The notes under the pieces were generated by a model that was not told the DNA's origin, ran no database searches, and worked only from the letters and a program-made list of their open reading frames with translations. Both the position numbers and the translations under genes were made by a program. From Mycobacteriales bacterium (GTDB lineage: Bacteria > Actinomycetota > Actinomycetes > Mycobacteriales > SCTD01), in NCBI GenBank assembly GCA_030697205.1, contig JAUYQP010000028.1, forward strand, positions 52,607 to 116,606: 64,000 nt of DNA. The letters run 5' to 3'. Shown piece by piece: positions 7,880 through 15,534 of the stretch (positions are counted from its first letter, which is position 1; each line of letters begins with the position of its first letter).

Positions 7880-7953
7880 TGGGGCGGGTGGGGCTCGAAC
7901 CCACGACCGAGGGATTATGAGTCCCCTGCTCTGACCAGCTGAGCTACCGCCCC
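7880..7953 (-). tRNA. tRNA-Met (CAU anticodon)
   Basis: Read on the minus strand the gene begins GGGGCGGTAGCTCAGC and ends CCGCCCC plus discriminator A. The 7-bp acceptor, D-arm, anticodon stem with loop CTCATAA, and T-arm GTGGGTTCGAGCCCCAC all pair. CCA is not encoded. The CAU anticodon fits elongator Met; a lysidine-modified tRNA-Ile2 has the same anticodon and cannot be ruled out by eye. It is the probable insertion target of the neighbouring phage-like element. Confidence 0.93.
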
Positions 7954-7962
7954 TAGGGGTGC

Positions 7963-7990
7963 ATTGTCGCAGGTCAGACGGCAGCTCCAA
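7963..7990 (-). promoter_or_regulatory. Candidate tRNA-Met promoter
   Basis: On the minus strand TTGGAG (7990-7985) and GACAAT (7968-7963) are 16 bp apart, with the -10 box ending 10 bp before the tRNA 5' end. This is a sigma70-like arrangement at the right place. Confidence 0.4.
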
Positions 7991-8397
7991 GTTGCGGATC
8001 ATCGCGACATCGTGTGACGTGTGTCGTCGCGCCCTGAATGTGCCCCGAGTGACGGCTCGGAAAGGGCACAAGCGGCCCGTTGGGCGTAGTGCCGGGTGGT
8101 GATGCACGCTTGCGGATACGGCTTGGCGACAGTGCAGTGCGACGAAGCTCGGCAAGCCACTCCCCCACCCGGAGGAGAGTGATCGCGGCGAGTCGAAGCT
8201 GACCCAGGCCGATCTCGCGACCTTCGACGTCTCGCTCCCGGCGGGGCCTGCGCGAGCATTGGCCTGGTTGCCCTTGGCACGCCAGCCGACGTCGGTCGGC
8301 CATCTGGGTTGCCGCGGTGCCCGACCTCTGGCTGCCAGCCCCGCTCTGGTCTGGCGAGCGGCCGGGCTCCTACCGGCGGCAAGCGTCCGCGGGAAGG
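7991..8397. other. Intergenic region, no gene recognised
   Basis: About 400 bp between the tRNA-Met promoter and the GAF-ANTAR gene. Open minus-strand frames exist here, but they are low-complexity, Arg/Pro-rich and lack ribosome sites. No tRNA, hairpin or repeat was found. Confidence 0.5.
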
Positions 8398-9162
8398 CTA
8401 GGCAGGGCTGTAGAGCGTTCCCGAGTTGACCAGCTGGTTGGCGACGTCCCGCAACTTCAGGTTGTTGTCCTGGCTCACCTTTGACAGCAGGGCGAATGCC
8501 TGGTCGGCCGACAGCCCATGGCGTTCCATCAAGATGCCTTGGGCCTGGCCTATCAGGTTGCGGGTCGTGACAGCGTTCATCAGCCCCGATCGGTCCCGCG
8601 CACCCATGTAGGCGGTGGCGGCGTGCGCAGCGAACAGGAGCCCGACATGCTCGGACTCGTCGGTGAAGGCTCCCGCCGTGCGGGAGTAGAGGTTCAGGGC
8701 GCCGATGTCGTCGCCTTCGACGTACAGCTGGATGGAGAGCATCCCGGCCGCACCGGCCTCGACGGCTCGTGTGGCGAACAGCGGCCAGCGCGTCTCGGTC
8801 GCCATGTCTTCGACGCGGACAGTGACGTGCTTGTAGGCCGCGTCCAGGCAGGGGCCCTGACCGGTCTCGGCCTGCAAGGCATCGACGATGCGCGGTAGGT
8901 CCCCGGACGCTGCTTCTGACGTGACGCTGCGGCGTCCCAGCACCACGCTGATCGATCCTTCGTCACAGCCCGGGATGAGCTGAACGGCGGCGCGCACGAC
9001 GTCGGCGAGCAGCATCTGCGGGTCGGTTTGTTGTTCGAGGGCGCGGGCAAGGTCGCTGAACTGCTGGGCAAGCGCGTCCCGGCCGCTATAGGAGCCGGCG
9101 TCCTGGCGTGACGGGCTGCCCCGCTGGGGCCTGGCAGCGTCTGCCGGATGGTCTGGCTGCAT
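8398..9162 (-). CDS. GAF-ANTAR domain antiterminator
   Basis: The product is 254 aa. A GAF sensor domain spans about residues 45-175 (ETGQGPCLDAAYKHVTVRVE is its typical core), followed by an ANTAR RNA-binding domain at about residues 190-245 (LIGQAQGILMERHGLSADQA). ANTAR proteins bind dual-hexaloop RNA hairpins and prevent transcription termination; in actinobacteria GAF-ANTAR proteins are numerous and mostly orphan. No kinase lies beside it. The only neighbour with a related domain is the divergent GAF-GGDEF gene, whose GAF is similar, so the two may answer the same kind of signal. ATG 9162 has GAGGA six bases upstream. Confidence 0.9.
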   Translation of the reverse strand: MQPDHPADAARPQRGSPSRQDAGSYSGRDALAQQFSDLARALEQQTDPQMLLADVVRAAVQLIPGCDEGSISVVLGRRSVTSEAASGDLPRIVDALQAETGQGPCLDAAYKHVTVRVEDMATETRWPLFATRAVEAGAAGMLSIQLYVEGDDIGALNLYSRTAGAFTDESEHVGLLFAAHAATAYMGARDRSGLMNAVTTRNLIGQAQGILMERHGLSADQAFALLSKVSQDNNLKLRDVANQLVNSGTLYSPA

Positions 9163-9472
9163 GGCATGTCCTCAGGGGTCGACTGGTGGGTACTGCACGC
9201 GACGTCGGACGTCATGCAGGTCCTAGCCGAGGCGGGGCCTGCCAGGTCGCTACCCCTTCGGGCCGCTGGAAAACGTGATCTCCCGCGGCCACAGTCCGTG
9301 CGCTTCCCACCGTGCGGCCTGGCACGAGAGGAAGAATCGGGTTCTCTTGCGACCTCCGGTCAATGCGGCTAATCTTGCGACAAGGGAAGCGCCAGTTGAT
9401 CGGCGCAAAACCCCTTTTTTGCTCCAGAGAATGGGCAAATGCATCGGTGAATCGATCACTGGGGGCATTGCC
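9163..9472. other. Divergent intergenic region between the GAF-ANTAR and GAF-GGDEF genes
   Basis: About 310 bp that must hold the two divergent promoters. No confident -35/-10 pair, hairpin or operator palindrome was identified. A plus-strand frame open across it is not preceded by a ribosome site. Confidence 0.4.
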
Positions 9473-10645
9473 GTGGAGCACAACCGTTCCCTCGGAACGC
9501 AGCGCACCGCAGCCGCGGCCGTGGGTGCCGGGAAGGACACCGATCGAGCTACGAGCCTGGTGTCTGTGCTCAGCGACTTCGCGCGCACGGTGCTTACGGA
9601 CTTCTCGCTGCAAGACATCCTCGATCACCTCGTGGAACGGGTAGTCGAGCTGCTGCCCATTTCCGCGGCAGGCGTGACGCTTATCTCCTCGGACCGGATT
9701 CCGCACCTCGTGGCGGCCTCGAACCCGGCTGCTCTGCGCTTCGAGCAGCTGCAGAACGATCTGGGACAAGGACCGTGCCTCTCCGCCTACGAGTCGGGCG
9801 AGGTTGTGACGTTGCCCGACCTCGCCAACGCCGACGGGTTTCCGACGTTCGGCCCGGCCGCCGTCGAGGCGGGCATGACTGCGGTCTTCGCCTTCCCGCT
9901 CAAGCATGCCGGCGGCTGCTTGGGCGCTCTGGACCTGTACTGCAGCAGCGTGGGCACTCTCGGCCCCGAGGACCTGGCGGTGGCGCAGACGCTCGCGGAC
10001 GTCACGACGTCCTACCTGCTGAACGCCCAGAACCGTGAACAGACGCTCCAAGCCGTGGAGCGGTTCCGGGACAGCGCCCTGCATGACCCCTTGACTGGCC
10101 TTGCCAACCGCGTGCTGCTCCAAGAGCGGCTTGACCACGCAGCCGCACGCGCCTCGCGCACGGGCACCACGACGGCCGTGGTCTTCGCAGACCTCGACGA
10201 GTTCAAACGCATCAACGACACCTACGGGCATGCCGTTGGCGACGAGGTGCTGCAAGCCGTCGCTGCGAGGCTGGCTGCCCTGGTTCGGCCAGGCGACACC
10301 CTGGCCCGGATCTCGGGCGACGAGTTCGTGTTCCTCTGTGAGGACCTGACCTACACGCACGACGTCGAGCTGTTCACCACCCGTATCAAGCACGCCTTCA
10401 CAGAGCCGATCCGGCTGCGCGACCTCGAACTGCCACTGAGCGCGAGCGTCGGCGCGGCCTACGCCGGCCCCACGGAGGCCGTGACGAACCAGCTCGTTCT
10501 GGACGCTGATACCGCGATGTACCAGGAAAAAGGTAGAGCTGCCGGCAACGTCGTGCTCGACCTGACGACGCGCCGACCCGGCAGCGCGCCCAACTGGCCC
10601 CGTGAGGCGATGTCGCCGCCTGCCAAGGAAGGGCCGTCCTCTTGA
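9473..10645 (+). CDS. GAF-GGDEF protein, putative diguanylate cyclase
   Basis: GTG 9473 is taken as the start because GGGGG lies 7 nt upstream, giving 390 aa; ATG 9431 in the same frame is the alternative. A GAF domain occupies about residues 30-185 (LGQGPCLSAYESGEVVTLPD), and a GGDEF domain the next 170 residues (HDPLTGLANRVLLQERLDHA at its start). The active-site signature reads ARISGDEFVFL, with Ser replacing the first Gly. SGDEF variants occur in active cyclases, but activity needs testing. No RxxD inhibitory site was noticed just before the motif. The product would make cyclic di-GMP in the cytoplasm; no membrane segment is present. The nearest c-di-GMP partner in the window is the EAL protein at 42.1 kb. 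Confidence 0.85.
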   Translation: MEHNRSLGTQRTAAAAVGAGKDTDRATSLVSVLSDFARTVLTDFSLQDILDHLVERVVELLPISAAGVTLISSDRIPHLVAASNPAALRFEQLQNDLGQGPCLSAYESGEVVTLPDLANADGFPTFGPAAVEAGMTAVFAFPLKHAGGCLGALDLYCSSVGTLGPEDLAVAQTLADVTTSYLLNAQNREQTLQAVERFRDSALHDPLTGLANRVLLQERLDHAAARASRTGTTTAVVFADLDEFKRINDTYGHAVGDEVLQAVAARLAALVRPGDTLARISGDEFVFLCEDLTYTHDVELFTTRIKHAFTEPIRLRDLELPLSASVGAAYAGPTEAVTNQLVLDADTAMYQEKGRAAGNVVLDLTTRRPGSAPNWPREAMSPPAKEGPSS

Positions 10646-10901
10646 TCGACTGTGCGCTGCGCCAACCAGCGAGGCCGGCGAAGGTAGCCGTCAAGCGCGT
10701 CCCGGCTGGTGGACGGGAGGCGGTGCGGCGAGCGCTCCATCGTCGAAGCCTCGCCTCGAGCCCGCTCGCGAGACCAGGCCGGGGCTGCCACCAGCGCAGG
10801 TGCACGGGGGTACAGCGGCGGACGGAGCGGGCACCGGTGCCGACCGCTCGACCAAGGTGCCGCGGTCCGAAGCGCCTCGCACTGTCAATGGGGAGGCTCT
10901 C
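10646..10901. other. Intergenic region, no gene recognised
   Basis: About 255 bp between the GGDEF gene and the HesB-like gene. Plus-strand frames run through it but are Arg/Pro-rich without ribosome sites. The only clear signal is GGGAGG at its end, which serves the next gene. Confidence 0.4.
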
Positions 10902-11249
10902 GTGCTGACGGTGACTCAGCCGGCCGCCACGTTGATCGTCGGGCTGGTCACCGCGGCTGACCTGCCCAGACACGGTGGGCTGCGCATCGGCCGCAACCGC
11001 CACTGGAACAGCCTTCACTTGAGCCTTGCCGCTGGCCCCGCGCCCCACGAGTCGGTCCTGATAGAGCACGACGCCTCGGTGTTCATCGACCGCGGGGTGG
11101 TGTCACGCGTGCAGCATCACGTCCTGGACGCGATTCACGAACCCCACTGCTCGGCCTTCTTCCTGCGCAAGCCCGAGCTGCGCCAGCACGACGCGCTCGC
11201 TGGACTACTGGGCCTCTTGTGGGCCGGTATCGGGCGGACCTCACGATGA
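10902..11249 (+). CDS. HesB/IscA-like protein lacking the conserved cysteines
   Basis: GTG 10902 is preceded by GGGAGG at 6 nt; the frame is open further upstream but that part looks non-coding. The 115-aa product reads VLTVTQPAATLIVGLVTAAD, then GGLRIGRNRHWNSLHLSLA, then VLIEHDASVFIDRGVVSRVQ, matching the strand order of the actinobacterial IscA-like family (LTLTxxA...GLRI...VFL). In true A-type Fe-S carriers three Cys bind the cluster; here only one Cys (HCSAFFLR) is present near the end, so a cluster-carrier role is doubtful, as for other cysteine-poor paralogues of this group. The family assignment is by pattern memory. Confidence 0.6.
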   Translation: MLTVTQPAATLIVGLVTAADLPRHGGLRIGRNRHWNSLHLSLAAGPAPHESVLIEHDASVFIDRGVVSRVQHHVLDAIHEPHCSAFFLRKPELRQHDALAGLLGLLWAGIGRTSR

Positions 11250-11346
11250 CAGTCGGCGCGTACGTGCTGCGGCAGGCCGCGTTCGCTGTGGCGTTGACCT
11301 TGAGGCTGTTTCTCGCCGGCAGTCAACATGAACCGGCTGGGCAACC

Positions 11347-11997
11347 ATGAGCGACAACAACATGTGGGCGCGCCGGACCATCGTGCTGATCGGCGACCGC
11401 GCCAGCCCGCACCTCATCTGCAACGACGGGGAGGCTGCAGGCTGCCGCATCCTCTCCATCAAGGCTGGTTCTCCGACTGCACAACACGACAGGACCTACG
11501 TCGTGCGTGGCGCGGTGCCACCAGCCGATGGGGTCCCCCTGACGTCGAGAGCGGCACTCCAGGACCCGCAGGCCGAGGACCTGGTTCGCGCTCCTGAACC
11601 CCACCGCCATGGGCAACGCTCGTGTCCTCCGCGGGAAGCACCTGAGCGCCTGGGCATCGCAGTGGAGTCAGAGAACCCCGGCGATCACTGGCACACCGAC
11701 CTCATCACCTGGGGCCTTCCGGTGTTCGGGGAGCCGGTGGACGGGCTGCTGCGCGAAGTGTTCGGACAGGGCGGCGCCGGCGCACTTGATGGCGATCCAT
11801 CCGTCGCTCTCATCGATCTGCTGTGGCCATCGAACGGTCGGCGCCTGGTTCCCACAGACACCCAACTGGACCACCTGGCTGCTCAGCTGACCCTGCTTCT
11901 CGACTCACTGCGCAGGAGCCCGTCCGCGCAGGAAAGTGCACGTCGCAGTCGTTGGCGGTGGCCAGGGCGGCCAGAAGCCGCAGCCCCCACTGGTTGA
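11347..11997 (+). CDS. Hypothetical protein, coding status uncertain
   Basis: The first 55 codons (MSDNNMWARRTIVLIGDRAS...) and a middle stretch (WGLPVFGEPVDGLLREVFGQ; LIDLLWPSNGRRLVPTDTQL) look protein-like, with high third-position GC, but the segment between them and the last 30 codons look like read-through. It could be one real gene of unknown family or fragments of a decayed gene. No ribosome site is convincing and no domain is recognised. Confidence 0.3.
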   Translation: MSDNNMWARRTIVLIGDRASPHLICNDGEAAGCRILSIKAGSPTAQHDRTYVVRGAVPPADGVPLTSRAALQDPQAEDLVRAPEPHRHGQRSCPPREAPERLGIAVESENPGDHWHTDLITWGLPVFGEPVDGLLREVFGQGGAGALDGDPSVALIDLLWPSNGRRLVPTDTQLDHLAAQLTLLLDSLRRSPSAQESARRSRWRWPGRPEAAAPTG

Positions 11998-12136
11998 CGC
12001 AGCCCAACTGCGGCTGGGGTTGGTCGGCTGGGTGGTGGTTGAGGGGGCACTGCCTTGCAGGGCCGGAGCGGGCCATCACCGAGATGACGCCAGAGGGCTA
12101 TGGACCGCTGGCCCTCCGACCCGCAGAGTGGCACGC

Positions 12137-12481
12137 ATGTCCGCGCCTGACCCCGCTGACCCTGACCGCTGGGCACCTCCGGGTGCCCACCCGTCTCGGC
12201 CCCCCTCCCCTTGCCCGTCCTGCGGCCAGCCCGCCCCCCCGCGGCGTCGCTTCTGCACCGAGCAGTGCCGCACCGCACTGCACCGGATCCGCCGCACCGA
12301 GGCCGACATCTCCCGGCTGGACGAGCTGGTGGCGACCGCCTCAGACGACGCCCAGCGCGCCACCTACGCCCGCCGGCTCGCCGAGCTGCAGTCCAAGGCG
12401 GTCGCGCGTTCCGAGCGTCTCGCGGAGCACCGCGAGGCGCTGCTGGCCGAGCTCGAGCGCAGTGGCGAGCTGACCGGCTGA
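12137..12481 (+). CDS. Small zinc-ribbon/coiled-coil protein, 114 aa
   Basis: The start is ATG 12137; upstream read-through is ignored because it lacks the compositional pattern. Residues about 28-46 carry CPSCGQPAPPRRRFCTEQCR, a C-x2-C...C-x3-C treble-clef-like zinc site as in small nucleic-acid-associated proteins. The rest is an uninterrupted charged helix (TEADISRLDELVATASDDAQ onward), likely a coiled coil. The stop codon abuts the stop of the convergent AHSA1 gene exactly (12481/12482). Function unknown. Confidence 0.65.
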   Translation: MSAPDPADPDRWAPPGAHPSRPPSPCPSCGQPAPPRRRFCTEQCRTALHRIRRTEADISRLDELVATASDDAQRATYARRLAELQSKAVARSERLAEHREALLAELERSGELTG

Positions 12482-13051
12482 TCAGCCGGTGCTCTCGAGC
12501 AGCGCTGCCATGGCCGCGCTGCCCCGCTCGATCGCCGGCCGCATCGTCGCGTCGAGGTGGAACGCCGACGAGTCGTACGACGGAGGCAGCGTCCCGCGCA
12601 GGTGCCAGTCGAGCGCGAGCAGCCGCGGGTAGTAGCCGCCACCCATGCAGAAGACCGCGTCGTAGGTCTTGCCCATGATCTCGTGGGAGTCGAGCGTCGT
12701 CGCGTGCTCGATCCGCAGGTCCGTCCCACCGGTCGCGGACGCGGCGAGGTGCAGCTCGATCTCGTCGACACCCCCGCCGAGGGAGACCAGCAGGAATGAC
12801 GGCGGCTCGCACCGCACGATGACGCCGCTGCCCATGTTGACCTGCTCGAAGCTGCCGCCGACCCGCAGGTCGCCGGTGACCGGGACGTACCACCGGGCCA
12901 GCCGATCCGGGTCGGTGCAGGCGTCCCAAAGGTCCTCGACCGGCGCGTCGTAGTGGCGTCGCATCACCGCGACGCGAGCCTCGGCCCCGGAGGCGACAGG
13001 GCGCCGGACGAGCTCGGGCGCCGGCTCGGCCAGCTGCGTGTCGTCCGTCAT
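12482..13051 (-). CDS. SRPBCC/AHSA1-family protein
   Basis: The product is 189 aa. The AHSA1-type helix-grip fold is shown by VMRRHYDAPVEDLWDACTDP and RLARWYVPVTGDLRVGGSFE, the usual START-like beginning, followed by hydrophobic strands (FLLVSLGGGVDEIELHLAAS). Members bind small hydrophobic ligands and are often co-encoded with ArsR regulators. Here ATG 13051 overlaps the arsR stop by 4 nt, so both proteins come from one message. Expression is probably changed by the insertion sequence in front of arsR. Confidence 0.85.
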   Translation of the reverse strand: MTDDTQLAEPAPELVRRPVASGAEARVAVMRRHYDAPVEDLWDACTDPDRLARWYVPVTGDLRVGGSFEQVNMGSGVIVRCEPPSFLLVSLGGGVDEIELHLAASATGGTDLRIEHATTLDSHEIMGKTYDAVFCMGGGYYPRLLALDWHLRGTLPPSYDSSAFHLDATMRPAIERGSAAMAALLESTG

Positions 13052-13386
13052 CGGTCTCTCCTCGTAGTTGGCTTCTTGCCGCGGGCGAGCTCGGTGGCCA
13101 GCGCATCGAGCCGCTGCTCCCAGAATCGGCGGTAGGGCTCGAGCCAGCGGTCCACCTCGCGCAACGAGTCGGGCTGCACGGAGTAGAGCCGCCGGGTGCC
13201 GTCGGGCCGGACGGTCGCGAACCCGTTGTCCCGCAGCACCTTGAGATGCTGCGACACCGCCGGCTGACTGATGCCGAACTCCTCCTGGACGACCGCCCCG
13301 AGGTCACCGGCCGACCTCTCACCGTCGACGAGCAGCTCGAGCAGCCGTCGTCGGACGGGCTCCCCCAGGACCTCGAACGCGCGCAC
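13048..13386 (-). CDS. ArsR-family transcriptional regulator
   Basis: GTG 13386 is preceded by AAAGG; the frame remains open into the insertion sequence but that is read-through. The 112-aa product starts MRAFEVLGEPVRRRLLELLV and shows the ArsR winged helix: FGISQPAVSQHLKVLRDNGF as recognition helix, then VRPDGTRRLYSVQPDSL as the wing. It lacks the paired Cys of arsenic sensors, so it belongs to the group of ArsR regulators paired with AHSA1 proteins. These regulators usually repress their own operon. The probable operator, ACTTA-GA-TAAGT, is split by the IS1380-type element whose end lies 28 bp upstream of the start. Confidence 0.88.
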   Translation of the reverse strand: MRAFEVLGEPVRRRLLELLVDGERSAGDLGAVVQEEFGISQPAVSQHLKVLRDNGFATVRPDGTRRLYSVQPDSLREVDRWLEPYRRFWEQRLDALATELARGKKPTTRRDR

Positions 13387-13407
13387 GCGACCTTTACATC
13401 CGTGAGC

Positions 13408-13413
13408 ACTTAG
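13408..13413 (-). promoter_or_regulatory. Left half of the operator palindrome split by the IS
   Basis: ACTTAG here is one half-site. Joining it to ATAAGT at 15009-15014, with one TTAG copy removed, restores ACTTAGATAAGT, a perfect 5-2-5 inverted repeat about 20 bp upstream of arsR. Confidence 0.55.
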
Positions 13414-15004
13414 CCCGGATCCACCGTCTGACGGGCGGTAGCGGCGTGCCGTAGACGTGCAAATGCCCTCTGTGCCAGGAGGATTGGTCTTGCGACGGAC
13501 CGGATCTTCATGAGCAGAGAGGGCATCTGACGGGTGCGAGCATCTCACGACTTGAATCGGGTGTCGGTGAACTTCACCGACACCAATGTGGTCCCGAACG
13601 CGGGGTTGCTCCCGGCAGCGATGCTCGCGCAGCGTGTTGATCTTGCGGGGCTGGTTGAGGATCGGCTGCGGTTGGCTGAGCACGGGGCGAGCAGCGGGAG
13701 CAAGTCGCTCACGGTGATCGGGTCGATGCTCGCGGGCGGGGACAGCATCGACGACACCGCTGTGCTGCGGGCGGGTGCGGCGGGGTCGTTGTTCGATGAC
13801 ACTCGGGCGCCCTCGACGGTCGGGTCGTGGTTGCGGGCCCACAAGTGGTCCAACGTGCGGCAGCACGACGCGATCAGCCGTGAGCTCCTTGCGAGGTTGT
13901 GGGCGGCTGGTGCTGGCCCGGCTGATCTCAGTGCGCCGCTGACGTTGGACCTGGACTCCTCGATCGTGGGGGTCTTCGGTCGTGGGAAGCAGGGCGCGGA
14001 GTTCGGCTACACCAAGGTCCGCGGCTACCACCCGCTGTTCGCGACCTGCGCGCAGACTCAGATGGTGCTGTTCAGTCGGCTGCGGGGTGGCGCTGCCGGC
14101 TCGGCCCGGGGCGCGAAGAGCTTCCTGACCGAGACCGTCAGCCGGGTCCGCGGGGCCGGAGCGACGGGGCAGCTCACGGTCCGGGCCGACAGTGCGTTCT
14201 TCAGCAAGGCCGTGCTGCAGACCGCGGTGAAGTTCAAGGTTCGGTTCTCCGTGACAGCCCGTCAGGACAGCAAGATCCGCGCTGCCATCGATGCGATCGA
14301 CGAAGCCGCGTGGCAGCCGATCCCGTACTGGCTGTCGACACCGGAAGTGTCCGGCGCTGATGTCGCGGAGACCAGCTACACCGCGTTCAGCGGGAAAGAC
14401 GCCATGACGGTCCGGTTGATCGTGCGCAGGGTCCGGCCCACTCCTGGCAGTCAGCTCGCGCTGTTCACCTCCTGGGACTACCACGCGTTCGTGACCAACC
14501 GCGACGGTGAGTTCCTGGACCTGGAGGCCGACCACCGCCGGCACGCCGTGGTCGAGCAGCGCATGGCTGAGCTCAAGAGCGCCGGCCTCGCGCACCTGCC
14601 GTCGGGGAAGTTCAACGCCAACGCGGTCTGGCTCGCGCTGAGCGTGATGGCCCACAACCTCGGCCGCGCGGTCGGTCGCCTGGCTGGCGCCGAACTGGAG
14701 ACCGCGACCATCGCGACCCTCAAGCGCAAAGTCTTCACCGTCCCTGGCCGTCTCGTCCGCAGCGCCCGACGCCTGACCCTGCGACTACCCGAGTCCTGGC
14801 CCTGGGCCCCACCCATCGAGGCAGCGATCGACAAGATCCACGCGATCCCGCTGCGCTGCTGAACAACCACCCCGCACCAACGATCAGGACCTCGGAGAAG
14901 CCGGCAGACCGGCAGCTCCCGCACGCCCACACCCGAGCCAAGCCCTCACACCCGAGCCTGCGCCGCCAATCACCCGATCACCCAGCCAGACGGTGGATCC
15001 GGGC
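13414..15004 (+). mobile_element. IS1380-family insertion sequence
   Basis: About 1.59 kb bounded by near-perfect terminal inverted repeats: CCCGGATCCACCGTCTG at the left (13414-13430) and its complement at the right (14987-15003, plus one further C). TTAG flanks both sides (13410-13413 and 15005-15008), matching the 4-bp target duplication expected of this family. It contains one transposase gene. In its leader, ATGCCCTCT (13463-13471) pairs with AGAGGGCAT (13518-13526) just before the transposase start, a hairpin that could protect the gene from translation on read-through transcripts. Confidence 0.88.
13534..14862 (+). CDS. IS1380-family transposase
   Basis: The product is 442 aa and apparently intact. 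The N-terminus (VSVNFTDTNVVPNAGLLPAA) and the DDE-fold core are typical: a first Asp in TLDLDSSIVGVFG, a second in LTVRADSAFFSKA, and a C-terminal Glu in the VVEQRMAELKSAGLAHLPSG block. The conserved GYHPLFATCAQTQMVLFSRL segment is a hallmark of the family. It would cut and join the element's ends. No frameshift is visible and the inverted repeats are clean, so the element may still be active or recently acquired. Confidence 0.93.
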   Translation: MRASHDLNRVSVNFTDTNVVPNAGLLPAAMLAQRVDLAGLVEDRLRLAEHGASSGSKSLTVIGSMLAGGDSIDDTAVLRAGAAGSLFDDTRAPSTVGSWLRAHKWSNVRQHDAISRELLARLWAAGAGPADLSAPLTLDLDSSIVGVFGRGKQGAEFGYTKVRGYHPLFATCAQTQMVLFSRLRGGAAGSARGAKSFLTETVSRVRGAGATGQLTVRADSAFFSKAVLQTAVKFKVRFSVTARQDSKIRAAIDAIDEAAWQPIPYWLSTPEVSGADVAETSYTAFSGKDAMTVRLIVRRVRPTPGSQLALFTSWDYHAFVTNRDGEFLDLEADHRRHAVVEQRMAELKSAGLAHLPSGKFNANAVWLALSVMAHNLGRAVGRLAGAELETATIATLKRKVFTVPGRLVRSARRLTLRLPESWPWAPPIEAAIDKIHAIPLRC

Positions 15005-15017
15005 TTAGATAAGTCAA
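15005..15017 (-). promoter_or_regulatory. Right half of the split operator with a -35-like box
   Basis: TTAGATAAGTCAA holds the second TTAG copy, the half-site TAAGT and, on the minus strand, TTGACT. In the uninterrupted sequence this -35-like hexamer would have pointed toward arsR; it is now about 1.6 kb away from it. Confidence 0.45.
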
Positions 15018-15159
15018 GACGCACAACAGGGGTGGCCGGGGCGGCGCGAGAACACCCCTGGAAGGCAGCGTCGCCGCCAACGCTGGGCGGCGGAGTTGTG
15101 ATAGTTCTGTCGCGACCACGCGGGGTCGAGTCCCGCCCGCCACACCCCAAGGAGCCCGG

Positions 15160-15342
15160 ATGCGTCGCCTCAGCCTTGCCCTCGTCGTCGGTGCGACCGC
15201 CGTCGCGCCGTTGCTCGCTACGAGCGCTGCGGCAGCGCCGCCCGACCCGCTCGAGAAGGTCGACGTCTTCGTCCGCGGCGATGGCTCGGTCTGCGTGACC
15301 TACGACGACCTGTCGACGGTCTGCACGGCCTCCGTCGACTGA
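15160..15342 (+). CDS. Small secreted protein, 60 aa
   Basis: AAGGAG lies five bases before ATG 15160. A Sec signal peptide is clear: MRRLSLALVVGATAVAPLLA, with cleavage likely after TSAAA. The mature peptide is only about 33 residues (PPDPLEKVDVFVRGDGSVCV...), with two Cys that could form one disulfide. Family not recognised. Possible roles include a cell-wall or signalling peptide. No export or maturation gene lies beside it, and the upstream neighbour is the insertion sequence, so the gene may have lost an original partner. Confidence 0.65.
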   Translation: MRRLSLALVVGATAVAPLLATSAAAAPPDPLEKVDVFVRGDGSVCVTYDDLSTVCTASVD

Positions 15343-15379
15343 CGGTCCTGCCGCTCGGCCGTCATCACCGGAGCTGAAG

Positions 15380-15452
15380 CTCCCCCATCTGGACTTGAAC
15401 CAGAAACCCTGCGATTAACAGTCGCATGCTCTGCCAATTGAGCTATGGGGGA
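15380..15452 (-). tRNA. tRNA-Asn (GUU anticodon)
   Basis: The minus strand reads TCCCCCATAGCTCAATTGGC at the 5' end, anticodon loop CTGTTAA (GUU), T-arm TCTGGTTCAAGTCCAGA, acceptor TGGGGGA and discriminator G. All four arms pair and CCA is not encoded. A TAGGCT box on the minus strand at 15487-15482 may be its -10. Confidence 0.95.
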
Positions 15453-15534
15453 CCGCGCCGGTCTCCCGGCAGCGAGACGAAAGCCTAGCGCACAGGAGCC
15501 CACGGGTTCGCCGTGGATCACGCACACTGGACCC

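Larger units (their letters stand above)
1..7880. mobile_element. Phage-like integrated element (right part), abutting tRNA-Met
   Basis: At least fourteen minus-strand genes lie between the 3' end of the tRNA-Met gene (7880) and the left edge. The integrase is next to the tRNA, as in elements that insert into a tRNA 3' end. Most neighbours overlap by 4 nt or are separated by a few bases. Recognisable parts are the integrase, a P-loop ATPase with a winged helix, an HNH protein and a tape-measure protein. No terminase, portal or capsid gene is visible between the integrase and the tail gene; they may lie left of the window or be absent. The left attachment site is not in the window. Whether it is an intact prophage, a satellite or a remnant cannot be decided here. 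Confidence 0.8.

Noticed and set aside
7974..8382. Minus-strand frames between tRNA-Met and the GAF-ANTAR gene
   Set aside because: Arg/Pro/Ser-rich, no ribosome site, no domain, and two frames overlap each other.
13048..14655. Long minus-strand frame running through arsR and the IS
   Set aside because: Only the last 112 codons form a protein domain (ArsR); the rest is opposite the transposase.
15105..15150. tRNA T-arm-like sequence (GCGGG-GTCGAGT-CCCGC)
   Set aside because: The loop starts with G instead of T and no D-arm or anticodon arm could be fitted upstream.
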